Below are positions 18,717-26,907 of a stretch of DNA of 37,860 bases, in pieces. Location: NCBI GenBank assembly GCA_964520785.1, contig CAZFQG010000040.1, positions 1 to 37,860 of the forward strand, in the 5' to 3' direction. The notes under the pieces are model-generated. The model was not told the origin of the DNA. It searched no databases and saw only the letters and a program-made list of their open reading frames with translations. Position 1 is the stretch's first letter; each line of letters starts with the position of its first letter. Origin of the DNA: CAZFQG01 sp964520785. Lineage in GTDB: Bacteria; Planctomycetota; Planctomycetia; Pirellulales; Thermoguttaceae. Both the position numbers and the translations under genes were made by a program.

Positions 18717-19586
18717 ATGAACGAATCGACTCACTCGAACTACGCGGATGTTCTCGGCTTGGGCGTCGTCGCGGTGGACGACTTTCTTTACGTCGATGCC
18801 TATCCTCCGGCCGATTCAAAAGTCCACGTTCGACGGCGAAGGCGGGATTGCGGCGGCCAGACGGGTAGGGCGCTTTTGGTGGCGGCGAAGGCGGGCTGCC
18901 GCGCGGCCTACGGCGGAATGTTGGGAAACGATCCGCTTTCCGAAGCGGTGAAGGCCGCGTTTCGCGAGGCGGGGGTCGATCTCTCGCATTATGTGCCCAG
19001 TCCCCTGGCGCGGCCGTTTCATTCGACGATAATCGTCGACGCGACGAACCGAACACGGACGATCTTCGCTTTCCAAAGCGGGCCGGTCGGCTGCGCAGAG
19101 GATGGGCCGACGGAAGAGGCGCTCCGAGCGGCGAAGGTGCTCTTGATCGATCACCACCGAGTGACGGGAACCCTCCGCGCGGTAAGGATTGCCACTGCGG
19201 CCGGAATTCCGGTCGTCGCCGATTTCGAGCGGGCCGGCGAAGGCCCATTCGAGGAGTTGTTCGAACTGGCGAATCACCTCATCGTACCCCGAAGATTCGC
19301 CGTTGAGCGAACGGGCGCGGAAGACCCGGCCGATGCCGCGCGGCGGCTGTGGACCCCGCGTCGCGCCGCGGTCGTCATCACGTGCGGAGCGGACGGAGGA
19401 TGGTATCGGGCCGCGGCCTCCAAGCAGGTCCGTCGGTACCGGACGCCGACTGTCCAGGCGGTCAATACGACCGGCTGCGGGGACGTTTTCCACGGAATCT
19501 ATGCCGCTGGGCTGGCGCGCGGGGCCGGCGTTGGGGAGTGCATCCGGCTGGCGGCGGAAGCGGCGGCGGAACACGCGGCCGGTTAA
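18717..19586 (+). CDS. PfkB-family sugar kinase, short C-terminus
   Basis: A 289-residue protein of the ribokinase/PfkB family. The N-terminal sugar-site motif appears as GLGVVAVDDFLYVD (14-27) and GGQTGRALLVAAKAG (46-60). The second PfkB signature is NTTGCGDVFHGIY (250-262), with the catalytic base D256; the usual DTTGAGD is altered to NTTGCGD. The substrate cannot be named; sulfofructose kinase, fructokinase and nucleoside kinases all look alike at this level. The protein stops at AAEHAAG, some 20 residues before the usual PfkB end, where a GG-x-x-GIP-type motif is expected. GASAETGIHSTR occurs just downstream in another frame and could be the displaced tail. A frameshift is therefore possible but not proven. 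Confidence 0.8.
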   Translation: MNESTHSNYADVLGLGVVAVDDFLYVDAYPPADSKVHVRRRRRDCGGQTGRALLVAAKAGCRAAYGGMLGNDPLSEAVKAAFREAGVDLSHYVPSPLARPFHSTIIVDATNRTRTIFAFQSGPVGCAEDGPTEEALRAAKVLLIDHHRVTGTLRAVRIATAAGIPVVADFERAGEGPFEELFELANHLIVPRRFAVERTGAEDPADAARRLWTPRRAAVVITCGADGGWYRAAASKQVRRYRTPTVQAVNTTGCGDVFHGIYAAGLARGAGVGECIRLAAEAAAEHAAG

Positions 19587-20022
19587 ACGTCTCGAGAATC
19601 TCCGAAATGGCGCTTCCGCGGAAACAGGGATTCACTCGACGCGGTGCGAGCGGTCCTCGAGCCGCCTGACGGACTCAGACGGGATTCGACGCGACTTCAT
19701 TCCAAGACCGCTGATCTCCCGATTTTTTTCGCGTGGCCTATTGACCGATTCGTGCAATTGAAATAAGGTATGGGTTATTGAGATTGATTATCATTTGCAT
19801 GGACAGTCGTGATGGGCGGTCGTCACCGGCTGGACCCTCCGATACTGTGAATTCATTCCCTCCATGGGTGGTGTTTTTTTCCCAGCCGCTTGACATGTTA
19901 TGGCTCGATAATTAGAATTTTTCCTTATGTGGAGGATTCGGGTGGTCGGCGTGCCTCTCTCGGTCTTCCGCACCGGGTTCCCAGGTTTCCCCTTGCTCGG
20001 CCCGGCCGTCAAAGAAACCTGC
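19587..20022. other. 436-base gap upstream of the pseudopilin gene
   Basis: No convincing gene lies here. The first 60 bases may hold the out-of-frame end of the PfkB kinase. A T7 run sits near 19722-19728 without a clear stem before it. The main content is the promoter at 19890-19918 and the roughly 100-base leader that follows. Confidence 0.5.
19890..19918 (+). promoter_or_regulatory. Near-consensus sigma-70 promoter of the pseudopilin gene
   Basis: A perfect TTGACA at 19890-19895, a 17-base spacer and TAGAAT at 19913-19918 (5 of 6). This is one of the two strongest housekeeping promoters in the window. The predicted start near 19925 leaves a leader of about 98 bases if translation begins at 20023. 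An in-frame ATG at 19927 would be almost leaderless. Confidence 0.7.
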
Positions 20023-20733
20023 ATGAAATTCGCAGCGCCTATGAACAATTCCCCCCGAGCATCCTCGCGGACAATCCACGGTTTTACCTTGGTCGAACTG
20101 TTGGTCGTCATCGCGATCATCGGCATTTTGATCTCCATGCTTCTGCCGGCCGTCCAGTACTCGCGGGAACGGGCAAGGAACCTGCAGTGCATGAACAACC
20201 TTAAGCAAATCGGCATCGCCACGCACATGTACCGGGATATGCTGGGGGGCTCGCGGCGGGCATTTCCCACGGCGGACGTTACGGGAAATCACCCCTATCG
20301 AATGGCTCCCGGAAAGAAGGACCGGGACAGCAAATGGGCCCTGCCGGAGACCTATGGGCTTCAGGCGCTGTTTTCGCGATTGAACCTCATCCCGGACGGG
20401 GGCGGTGTATGGGTTTGCCCTTCGGCGCCTGATTGGATGAGAGAATACGGCAATACCTATTGTTTTAGTATCGCCAACAACCTGGACAACCCGGATTGGG
20501 ATCAGGAGAAGTACCGGATTTGGGTCTGGGACAACATTTCGTTGTTTCCCGGCACGTCCGGTTTCCGCGGTCCGTTTGGTCCCGGATTCGGCATTCCCTG
20601 GGAGGATCGTGAGTATCCGCACTTCGCCAATTCGATGTCCGGTAAGGGTTACAATACGCTTTTTCAAGATGGCCACGTCGCGTACAAGGCGGTGGGCGAG
20701 GATGACGGGATTGACCCACTACCCGTTCGTTGA
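20023..20733 (+). CDS. DUF1559-type pseudopilin (type II secretion/pilin-like)
   Basis: From the ATG at 20023 the product is 236 residues. A basic leader ends at a type III signal, G-FTLVELLVVIAIIGIL, the prepilin peptidase cleavage and N-methylation site, and the hydrophobic stalk continues with SMLLPAVQ. Next comes the DUF1559-like RARNLQCMNNLKQIG. The C-terminal GYNTLFQDGHVAYK matches the H-x9-DG closing motif of this planctomycete family. At about 236 residues it is shorter than the roughly 300-350 usual for DUF1559. These proteins occur in many copies in planctomycetes, presumably as secreted pseudopilins. The start is uncertain: 20041 is an equally possible ATG. No secretion ATPase or prepilin peptidase lies nearby. 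Confidence 0.85.
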   Translation: MKFAAPMNNSPRASSRTIHGFTLVELLVVIAIIGILISMLLPAVQYSRERARNLQCMNNLKQIGIATHMYRDMLGGSRRAFPTADVTGNHPYRMAPGKKDRDSKWALPETYGLQALFSRLNLIPDGGGVWVCPSAPDWMREYGNTYCFSIANNLDNPDWDQEKYRIWVWDNISLFPGTSGFRGPFGPGFGIPWEDREYPHFANSMSGKGYNTLFQDGHVAYKAVGEDDGIDPLPVR

Positions 20734-20778
20734 CATCGGTGTTTCCCGTCTCCGGGTTCCGCTGCTTGCATTGCTGGC

Positions 20779-20806
20779 ATGGTAGAGCGAGGATGGTAGA
20801 GCGAGG
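20779..20806 (+). repeat. 14-bp tandem duplication across a start codon
   Basis: ATGGTAGAGCGAGG occurs twice in a row (20779-20792 and 20793-20806). The first copy's ATG runs into TAG after six codons, and the second is the likely start of the membrane protein. The GAGCGAGG end of copy one supplies the purine-rich stretch directly before the second ATG. Confidence 0.8.
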
Positions 20807-21398
20807 ATTGATTGGAAGTTCAATACTGGTCAGCCTTTTGGGCGTTTGCTGGGTCGCGTTGGCAATTATCACGGGCTGCGGCACGGGATTGTTGGGCCCG
20901 GTTTTCGGCATTGCGGCCGGGTTTGTTTTTCGCCTCCAGGGAGGGGAACGGAAATCCGCGCCCGGAGGAATCCTCGCGGGCCTGCTCGCGGCATCTTTCG
21001 TTTTTGTTGCCGCGTTCGCGGTACCGGCCGTTCAACGGCCGCGGTCCAGTGTCGAGGAACAGCTCACGGACGAGGCGATGATCGTTTCCGCGGCGGTGCA
21101 GCTTGCCGAGCAATGGGTCATGGAAGGACGTGAACCGCGTTGGCCGGAAGGATCGGGTCCCGATTCCGCGGCGAAGCCGGCGGACTTTCCGCCGGAATTG
21201 TGGAATGCGGCCCTGTGCCAGTGGCGCATGACTCCCCCGAGCGCTCGGGAATGTTGTCGCGAAATGCGTAAAGCGAACCTGCTTCGCTTACGAGACGAGA
21301 GTTCGAACCACGACTTGGAATGGTTGTGGAGAGGCCTCGGCGGAAGCGTGTTGGCTGGATTCGTCGCCACGACGACGTGTATTCTCGGCAAGGAGTGA
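20793..21398 (+). CDS. Small membrane protein of unknown function
   Basis: A 201-residue protein. Three hydrophobic helices are visible: about 6-29 (ILVSLLGVCWVALAI), 30-48 (a Gly-rich LLGPVFGIAAGFVF) and 59-77 (GGILAGLLAASFVFVAAF). A soluble region of about 90 residues with three cysteines follows, then a final hydrophobic stretch near the C-terminus (SVLAGFVATTTCIL). The N-terminal part resembles small DUF4190-type membrane domains, but I cannot name the family. The gene begins 59 bases after the pseudopilin gene and may be its co-transcribed partner. The start was chosen because the second copy of a 14-bp duplication carries the ATG; frames further upstream add a Cys/His-rich stretch with no ribosome site. 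Confidence 0.6.
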   Translation: MVERGLIGSSILVSLLGVCWVALAIITGCGTGLLGPVFGIAAGFVFRLQGGERKSAPGGILAGLLAASFVFVAAFAVPAVQRPRSSVEEQLTDEAMIVSAAVQLAEQWVMEGREPRWPEGSGPDSAAKPADFPPELWNAALCQWRMTPPSARECCREMRKANLLRLRDESSNHDLEWLWRGLGGSVLAGFVATTTCILGKE

Positions 21399-21499
21399 GG
21401 GATGTTTTTCGTGTTTTGAGTTTTAGTTTCGGCTGTGGTGCGGCGCCCGGTTGTCCGGGTCGTGAAGCTGCCAATCCAGAAAGCAAGAGAGATGAGACC

Positions 21500-22540
21500 A
21501 TGAAGATGACCCACGACTTTCGGAGATTTTTTCTCACCGCGGGAGCGGCGCTGTTGGGGATTTGCGCTATCGCTCGGATCGGCGCCGCTTCGTACCACGA
21601 AGTCTTTTCGTTCGCCGAGGTGGCCGGCACGACCGGCTCGCGCTTCAACTACGGCGCAGCCGTCGACGCGGATGCCGTCTACTTCTCGCTGAACAGTTCA
21701 CCCGCGATTACGAAGATTGACGGATCGGGCACCTCGATCATCATGACAAGCGCGGATTGGGCGGCCGCCTCGACGAAGACGACGCTGACCTCGTTCTACG
21801 GATTTGAGAGCATGGGCGACTACCTGGTCTTCGGGGAGTCCTCGGCGGACCAGATTTGGAAGGTGGAAAAGGCGACCGGCGCGATCAGTGTCGTGGCGAG
21901 TACGGCGGATATCGAGGCGGTTACCGGTTTTTCTGCAACGCAATTGCTTGCGGCGAAGGGCGTTTGCGGCGATGACTATTACTTCTACGAAGGCGAGAGC
22001 GACGGTATCCTCAAGGTAAACGTCCCCACGGGAGTCGTTTCCACGGTCGCCACCGCGGCGCAACTTGACGCGTTCGCCAGTTCCACCGGGGTCGCCGGCG
22101 GCTTGGCCTGCGATGGCGCCGGTCATCTGCACTTCGGAGACAACACGAACGACGCGATCTACAAATGGGATGGAACAAGCGGTTTCTCCGTTCTTTCAAC
22201 GGCCGAAATCCTTGCCGTTACCGGCGCCGACTCGGCCGGCTTCGGCGATATGCTCTTCGGCGAAGACGGGTTGATGTACTTCTACGAAACCACGTCCGAC
22301 GGCATCCTTTCGTTCGACCCCTTGAACCCGGCTGCTTCTTTGCGTTTCGTCCTGACCGAAGACCAGCTTCTGAGCGGCCCGATGGGAAGTGATAACATCT
22401 CGGGTCTGGCGTGGTACGACGGCAATATCGCCTTCACCGGCATGGGGCAGTATGGATTCTACGTCGTTCCCGAACCGACCGTCTTGGGTCTGCTCCTGGG
22501 AATCGCCGGTTTGGCGTTGCTCCGCAGTCGGAGGGCGTAG
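21500..22540 (+). CDS. PEP-CTERM exported propeller-like protein
   Basis: A 346-residue protein. The N-terminal signal peptide ends near residue 34 (IGAAS). The C-terminus is a complete PEP-CTERM sorting signal: VPEP, then a hydrophobic stretch LGLLLGIAGLALL, then RSRRA. In known systems this tail is cut by exosortase (EpsH) and the protein is exported, often as part of extracellular matrix. Between them, four or more repeats of the pattern YFYE/YFSL-x-SD-x-ILKxD-x-TG-x-S occur, for example YYFYEGESDGILKVN and MYFYETTSDGILSFD, which suggests a beta-propeller. GAGAGA precedes the ATG. The same repeat appears in the next gene. No exosortase gene is present in the window. Confidence 0.85.
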   Translation: MKMTHDFRRFFLTAGAALLGICAIARIGAASYHEVFSFAEVAGTTGSRFNYGAAVDADAVYFSLNSSPAITKIDGSGTSIIMTSADWAAASTKTTLTSFYGFESMGDYLVFGESSADQIWKVEKATGAISVVASTADIEAVTGFSATQLLAAKGVCGDDYYFYEGESDGILKVNVPTGVVSTVATAAQLDAFASSTGVAGGLACDGAGHLHFGDNTNDAIYKWDGTSGFSVLSTAEILAVTGADSAGFGDMLFGEDGLMYFYETTSDGILSFDPLNPAASLRFVLTEDQLLSGPMGSDNISGLAWYDGNIAFTGMGQYGFYVVPEPTVLGLLLGIAGLALLRSRRA

Positions 22541-22594
22541 CGGCAACAATCGACTGGCGGCGATTGCCGCCGGCCGTTTCGAAACCGAACGTAC

Positions 22595-22622
22595 GGGTGC
22601 GCACCATCGCCGGTGCGCATCC
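22595..22622 (+). terminator. Strong hairpin after the PEP-CTERM gene
   Basis: GGGTGCGCACC (22595-22605) and GGTGCGCATCC (22612-22622) form a stem with one mismatch in 11 and a 6-base loop, 55 bases past the stop codon. No T-run follows, so it may be a processing or factor-dependent signal. The rest of the 194-base gap is GC-rich, then a purine-rich stretch at 22694-22730 upstream of the dockerin gene. Confidence 0.4.
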
Positions 22623-22734
22623 GATTACCACGAAGCGATTCGCGCCGGCGCGGTGCTCGCGGACCTCTCCATCCGCGAGACTCGCGCGGAGGCAAAAAAG
22701 AAGAGAGAATAGAGAATAGAAAAGAGAAAATGGG

Positions 22735-24840
22735 ATGAGATATACGATCTCCGGACTAACGGTGGTGATCCTTTTCGCCGTGGGTAGCCTGCCGTTGTGC
22801 AACTGCGCGATAGCGGTTGATGTGGGCCAAATACGCTTGATTCTGGACGGCCCGGCCGCCACCGGAGGCGGAGGAGTGTTTTCCTGTTACGCCTACAAGG
22901 AATCGACGAACGAGTTCTACATAGGCATCTTCGGATCCGGCACCGCCGGCTTGCGGAGGGTGACGGGTACAGGGACTCCCTGGCAGGAAGGGAACTACAC
23001 GACCTCGCGCGACATGGTGGAACGATCCCTGATCAATCGGTTTGTCCGCTCCGGAGACGTGCCCGGTGGACATTTTGACCCGGACGACAGCGCGCCCACG
23101 ACCATCTCGGGAATGCTCCTCAATCCGGCCCCCTTGACGATCGAGGTACCCGATCACGATGCCGCGGGAATTCCCAACGGCGGCACGCGGACGGTAACCT
23201 ATCAACCGGGGGAATTGGCGTTCGTGGCCGACCACATTAGTATGGTAATTGACTCGGGCACGTATCGGCCGGAATGGACGAAGAACATCTTCAGATGGGA
23301 CCTTCGTGAAGTTGGAGCGGAGACGAGCAAGTTCCCTGATTATTCCACCGGGGTGCCCATGGCGACCGGGTGGACCGGTTGGAACGATACCCTCGCCCCG
23401 GTGTTCACCGCCGAAGAAATGCGAAACGCCTACGCGGCCGCGACCGGAAACACGGCGTCTTTAACGGTGCGGAGTAATTTCGGCCGGCAGCCGGTTTGGT
23501 CCTCCGACGGACGGTACCTCTACGCGGTCGATTCCGGAAACGAACTCGGCGGGCTGTATAAGATCGACGCGGTGACCGGAGCGGCTTGGCTCATTTATTC
23601 CGAACCGAGCGTCGATTCCGCCTCGAACGTGATCGCCGAACCGGGCGTCGTTTCCACTTCCATTCGCGACTTCGGGGCGGGCTTCGGCTCGGGGGATCAA
23701 ATCCTCTTCGACGGAACGGAGGCGGGGGGAAATCCGGGTGATCTGGTTTACGTCGTCGATATCGGGACGGCCGTTTCGGCCCCGAAAGTTCTCATCGAGA
23801 TGGACGATTTCCGGGACTATTGCGGATTGCCATTGTTTGATGACCGAGGCGAACCCCTCTACGCCGGCATCCGCTCGATCACCTCCGACGCCGCCGGCAA
23901 TGTCTATTTCTACGAAAGTCAGACGCAAGCGATTCATGCCCTGGATCCATGGGGACGCTTGAGCTGCGTTCTCAACAAGGCGCAACTGCACCAGTTCAAC
24001 TACGAACTCGACGGCAGCCGCTCCAACGGCGGCGGTTTGCTTCGAATGCAGACGATCGAGAACGCCGAGGGGACATTTATTACCTTCCGCGGAGATAACC
24101 GCTACGTCGGCGCCATCCCCGTCACCATTGGCGGGGACCTCAATGGGGACGGCGAGTTGAACGCCGAGGATACGGCCCTGATGATCGCCCAGTACAGGAA
24201 GACGTGTTACGAGACTTTTCCTCAAATAGACCCGGTTACCTATGTCGTTCCGGATGACTACGTCGATTACATCAACTGCGACATTAACGGAAGTGGAAAT
24301 CCGGATGCCCGTAATTTCGGTCTGATGGAAGACCCGGCCATCGTGACTTGGAAAGACGTGGAGGTTCTGTCGCAATTCATACCCCTAGAGTTGGGGGATT
24401 TCAACTGGGACGGGAACGTTCTGGATGAAGACGATTGGGCCATATTCAACGCCGCCTACGGCTTGGCCCGCGAAGATGTCGGCGGGATCGGCATTTGGAG
24501 CTGGTTTGACGGAGACCTCAACGGCGATGGGCTCGTCGATGAGGCTGATTTGGCGATCCTCCAGTCAATCGGACTGGATCTCCCAGGAGACCTCAATGGT
24601 GACGGCACGGTCAATAGCGGCGATCTGGACATCATTCGTGGTAACTGGGGGAGCATCGTACCCCCGGGAGACCTATTCCAAGGGGATGCCAACGGCGATG
24701 GCCGGGTCGACAGCAACGATTTGGACGTCGTCCGAGCGAACTGGGGGCAAACGGCGTCCGCGGCGGTAGTACCCGAGCCTGGTCTGGCCGTTTTAATCAC
24801 TGGTTGGTTTGTTCTGTTTGCGGGGGTGCGTCGCCGATGA
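22735..24840 (+). CDS. Dockerin-repeat protein with PEP-CTERM tail
   Basis: A 701-residue exported protein. The signal peptide covers about 1-28. The central 400 residues contain propeller-like blades, including VYFYESQTQAIHALD, the same pattern as in the gene upstream. From about residue 465 come type I dockerin-like calcium loops: GDLNGDGELNAED, GDFNWDGNVLDED, GDLNGDGLVDEAD, GDLNGDGTVNSGD and GDANGDGRVDSND, plus a degenerate CDINGSGNPDARN. The two last loops each precede DLD-(I/V)-(I/V)-R-x-NWG. The end is a PEP-CTERM sorting signal (VVPEP, hydrophobic run, RRR). Dockerin loops mediate calcium-dependent folding and, in cellulosomes, cohesin binding; no cohesin is seen here. Purine-rich GAGAAAATGGG precedes the ATG. 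It is probably the largest surface component of this cluster. Confidence 0.88.
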   Translation: MRYTISGLTVVILFAVGSLPLCNCAIAVDVGQIRLILDGPAATGGGGVFSCYAYKESTNEFYIGIFGSGTAGLRRVTGTGTPWQEGNYTTSRDMVERSLINRFVRSGDVPGGHFDPDDSAPTTISGMLLNPAPLTIEVPDHDAAGIPNGGTRTVTYQPGELAFVADHISMVIDSGTYRPEWTKNIFRWDLREVGAETSKFPDYSTGVPMATGWTGWNDTLAPVFTAEEMRNAYAAATGNTASLTVRSNFGRQPVWSSDGRYLYAVDSGNELGGLYKIDAVTGAAWLIYSEPSVDSASNVIAEPGVVSTSIRDFGAGFGSGDQILFDGTEAGGNPGDLVYVVDIGTAVSAPKVLIEMDDFRDYCGLPLFDDRGEPLYAGIRSITSDAAGNVYFYESQTQAIHALDPWGRLSCVLNKAQLHQFNYELDGSRSNGGGLLRMQTIENAEGTFITFRGDNRYVGAIPVTIGGDLNGDGELNAEDTALMIAQYRKTCYETFPQIDPVTYVVPDDYVDYINCDINGSGNPDARNFGLMEDPAIVTWKDVEVLSQFIPLELGDFNWDGNVLDEDDWAIFNAAYGLAREDVGGIGIWSWFDGDLNGDGLVDEADLAILQSIGLDLPGDLNGDGTVNSGDLDIIRGNWGSIVPPGDLFQGDANGDGRVDSNDLDVVRANWGQTASAAVVPEPGLAVLITGWFVLFAGVRRR

Positions 24841-24977
24841 GGACCAGTTCGAGACAATCCCTGTTTTATTGACTCCACCGATATACTAAAATTGAGATCG
24901 TTGGACGGGGTGGAGCTTGGTGTTCCGCCTTACTACCCGTGTCGGGGTTCATCCCCCAAATGAATGGAGAAGACAAG

Positions 24978-25871
24978 ATGAAGAGTTTTCGCTTGCTGCT
25001 CGCTTTTGCCGTATTGGGCATTTTCGGCGGCATCCCCAGCCTGGTTTGGGCGGATGACGCCAAGGAGGCGTTTGAGACCGGAAAAGCGCTGCTGAAGGAA
25101 AAGGGGGACATGCAGGCCGCGATGCATAAGTTCGTCGAGGCGGTTCACCTGGACCCCGGGGTCACCGAATACTCGACGATGCTTTCGTGGACCGGCCGGG
25201 CGCGACGCCTCGAGGCGATGAAGAAGGCGGACGAGGATAACCTCGACGACTGGTGCAAGCGGTGTCGCGGTTTGCACATTTTCTATCTCGCCCTTGGAAT
25301 GACCAAGCAGGCGATCCAAAACGACAAGGAATTGTGCGAACGTTCCAAGGACCCGGATGACACGATCCGGCTTGCCCAGGCGTATTTTGTTGATGGTCAA
25401 TTCACCGAAGCGGCGAAGGTGCTTCAGGGAATGGGCGACAACGCGACCCCCGCGTCCGACGCGATGCTTGTTTTGGCTCTGGACCGCGCCGGCGATCGCG
25501 AAAAGGCGATCGGGGTCGCGAAGGAGATCACCGTTCCGGAGACCCTCACCTCCGCCGCGGCCTACAATTTGGCGCGAGCTAAGGCGATCGCCGGCGATGC
25601 CAAGGAGTCGGCGGACCTGTTGACGGCCCTGTTCGAAGCGACGGCTCCGGTTCGCCTGGAAGCGAAGAAGCAGGAAGTGGTCGAGTGCAAGGATTTCGAC
25701 GAGATCCGCGATTCGGCGGAGTATCAGGCCGCGATGAAGTCCGAGTCGAAACTGTCGGGTTGCAGCGAAGGGAAGTCGTGCGCGACCTGCCCCATGCGCG
25801 GCCAGTGCGAAAGCGGCGGTGCAAGCGATAGCGACTCGGGAACCAATATGGACGCAACCAAATCGGAGTAG
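24978..25871 (+). CDS. Secreted helical-repeat protein with four-Cys tail (paralog 1)
   Basis: A 297-residue protein with a signal peptide cut near residue 25 (SLVWA-DD). The mature part is alpha-helical with TPR-like units, for example AAMHKFVEAVHLDP (46-59), IRLAQAYFVDGQFTEAAKVL and AAYNLARAKAIAGDAKESADLL. At the C-terminus a motif GCSEGKSCATCPMR is followed by GQC: C262-x5-C268-x2-C271-x5-C277, then an acidic disordered end. This cysteine spacing could hold an iron-sulfur cluster, a zinc ion or two disulfides. I know no family with this name. The start at 24978 was chosen because a signal peptide begins there (AGA CAAG purine box upstream). Its neighbour, 4 bases downstream, is a paralog about 50 percent alike by eye. 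Confidence 0.75.
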   Translation: MKSFRLLLAFAVLGIFGGIPSLVWADDAKEAFETGKALLKEKGDMQAAMHKFVEAVHLDPGVTEYSTMLSWTGRARRLEAMKKADEDNLDDWCKRCRGLHIFYLALGMTKQAIQNDKELCERSKDPDDTIRLAQAYFVDGQFTEAAKVLQGMGDNATPASDAMLVLALDRAGDREKAIGVAKEITVPETLTSAAAYNLARAKAIAGDAKESADLLTALFEATAPVRLEAKKQEVVECKDFDEIRDSAEYQAAMKSESKLSGCSEGKSCATCPMRGQCESGGASDSDSGTNMDATKSE

Positions 25872-25875
25872 TTTC

Positions 25876-26772
25876 ATGCGACGACTTGTATACACTTTCT
25901 GTCTCAGCGCACCGATTTTCACTGCCCTGTTTTGCATGCCCGCGTCCGCGGAGGACTCCGCGGAGAAGGCAAAGGCGGTTTTTGAATCGGCGAAGAAGAT
26001 GCTCGCCGAGACGGGCGACTGCGAGGCCGCGATGCACAAGGTCGTCGAGGCGGCGTCGCTGGACCCCACGCAAAAGGACTATTCCACCCATCTCCTCTGG
26101 ATCGGCCGGACGCAACGGCTTCAAGCGCTGAAGGCTCGGGAGAAGGATGAGGAGAAGTGGTGCCAGTGGAGCCGCAGCCTCAACATGTTCTATATGGCGC
26201 TGGGCATGAAGCAGCAGGCCATCGAAAACGCCAAGGAACTGTTCGCGAGATCGAAACTCCCCAAGGACGCGATCCGCCTCGCCAAGGCGTATTATCACGC
26301 CGAAGAGTTCGAAAATGCCGCCGCCTTGCTTCGTTCTCTCGGGGACGAACGGACTCCGGATACCGACGCGATGCTGGTGTTGGCGATGAAGCAGGCCGGG
26401 GATGCCGAGGGTGCCATCGCCTTGGCGAGGGAGCTCGAATGTCCCGAGCGGCTCGACGCCGGTACCGCCTACACGATGGCTCGCGTCAAGGCGATTGCCG
26501 GAGACGCCGAAACCTCCGCGGCCATTCTCAAGGCGCTTTTCGTGGCGACCGCGCCGAGCCGCCTGGAAGGCCGCAAGCAGAACGTCGTCGACTGCGCGGA
26601 TTTCGACCCGATTCGCGACACCGATCTCTACAAGGAGGCGATGGAGACCGAGTCCGAGCTTTCCGGCTGCAGCGAAGGGAAGTCATGCGCGACGTGCCCC
26701 ATGCGGACTCAATGCCAGCAAGGCGGTACCGAGAGCCAGACGGAAGGAACCGAGATGGATCCGACCAAGTAG
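25876..26772 (+). CDS. Secreted helical-repeat protein with four-Cys tail (paralog 2)
   Basis: A 298-residue tandem duplicate of the preceding gene, starting 4 bases after its stop. The signal peptide ends near ASA-ED (residue 25). The same TPR-like units recur (AAMHKVVEAASLDP, IRLAKAYYHAEEFENAAALL, AYTMARVKAIAGDAETSAAIL). The tail is nearly identical: GCSEGKSCATCPMR then TQC, with C265, C271, C274 and C280 in the spacing C-x5-C-x2-C-x5-C. The body has diverged while the tail is conserved, so the tail is the part under strongest constraint. A clear intrinsic terminator lies 60 bases downstream. The membrane polyferredoxin gene begins 135 bases further on. An exported protein with a strict cysteine cluster next to a polyferredoxin suggests a redox or cluster-binding job, which is an inference. 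Confidence 0.75.
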   Translation: MRRLVYTFCLSAPIFTALFCMPASAEDSAEKAKAVFESAKKMLAETGDCEAAMHKVVEAASLDPTQKDYSTHLLWIGRTQRLQALKAREKDEEKWCQWSRSLNMFYMALGMKQQAIENAKELFARSKLPKDAIRLAKAYYHAEEFENAAALLRSLGDERTPDTDAMLVLAMKQAGDAEGAIALARELECPERLDAGTAYTMARVKAIAGDAETSAAILKALFVATAPSRLEGRKQNVVDCADFDPIRDTDLYKEAMETESELSGCSEGKSCATCPMRTQCQQGGTESQTEGTEMDPTK

Positions 26773-26832
26773 CCAGAGCGGCATTCTCGCGACGGCTCTC
26801 GTTCGTCGGGGCGGCCGATCGTTCGAAGCGAA

Positions 26833-26873
26833 GGGGGAGGAGCATCGTTCTCCGGCTCCCTCCCCCGGTTTTC
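26833..26873 (+). terminator. Intrinsic terminator after the tandem four-Cys genes
   Basis: GGGGGAGGAGC (26833-26843) pairs with GCTCCCTCCCCC (26855-26866) with one bulged base and an 11-base loop, followed by GGTTTTCT. It closes the two-gene unit and lies 35 bases before the start of the polyferredoxin gene, so the latter has its own promoter or depends on readthrough. Confidence 0.65.
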
Positions 26874-26907
26874 TATTCACGCATTACCCCGAATTGTTCC
26901 CGCGCCC

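Noticed and set aside
24869..24892. TTGACT near TATACT/TAAAAT as a promoter for the four-Cys genes
   Set aside because: The spacing is 7 or 12 bases, too short for a sigma-70 promoter; the AT-rich stretch may still hold the start point.
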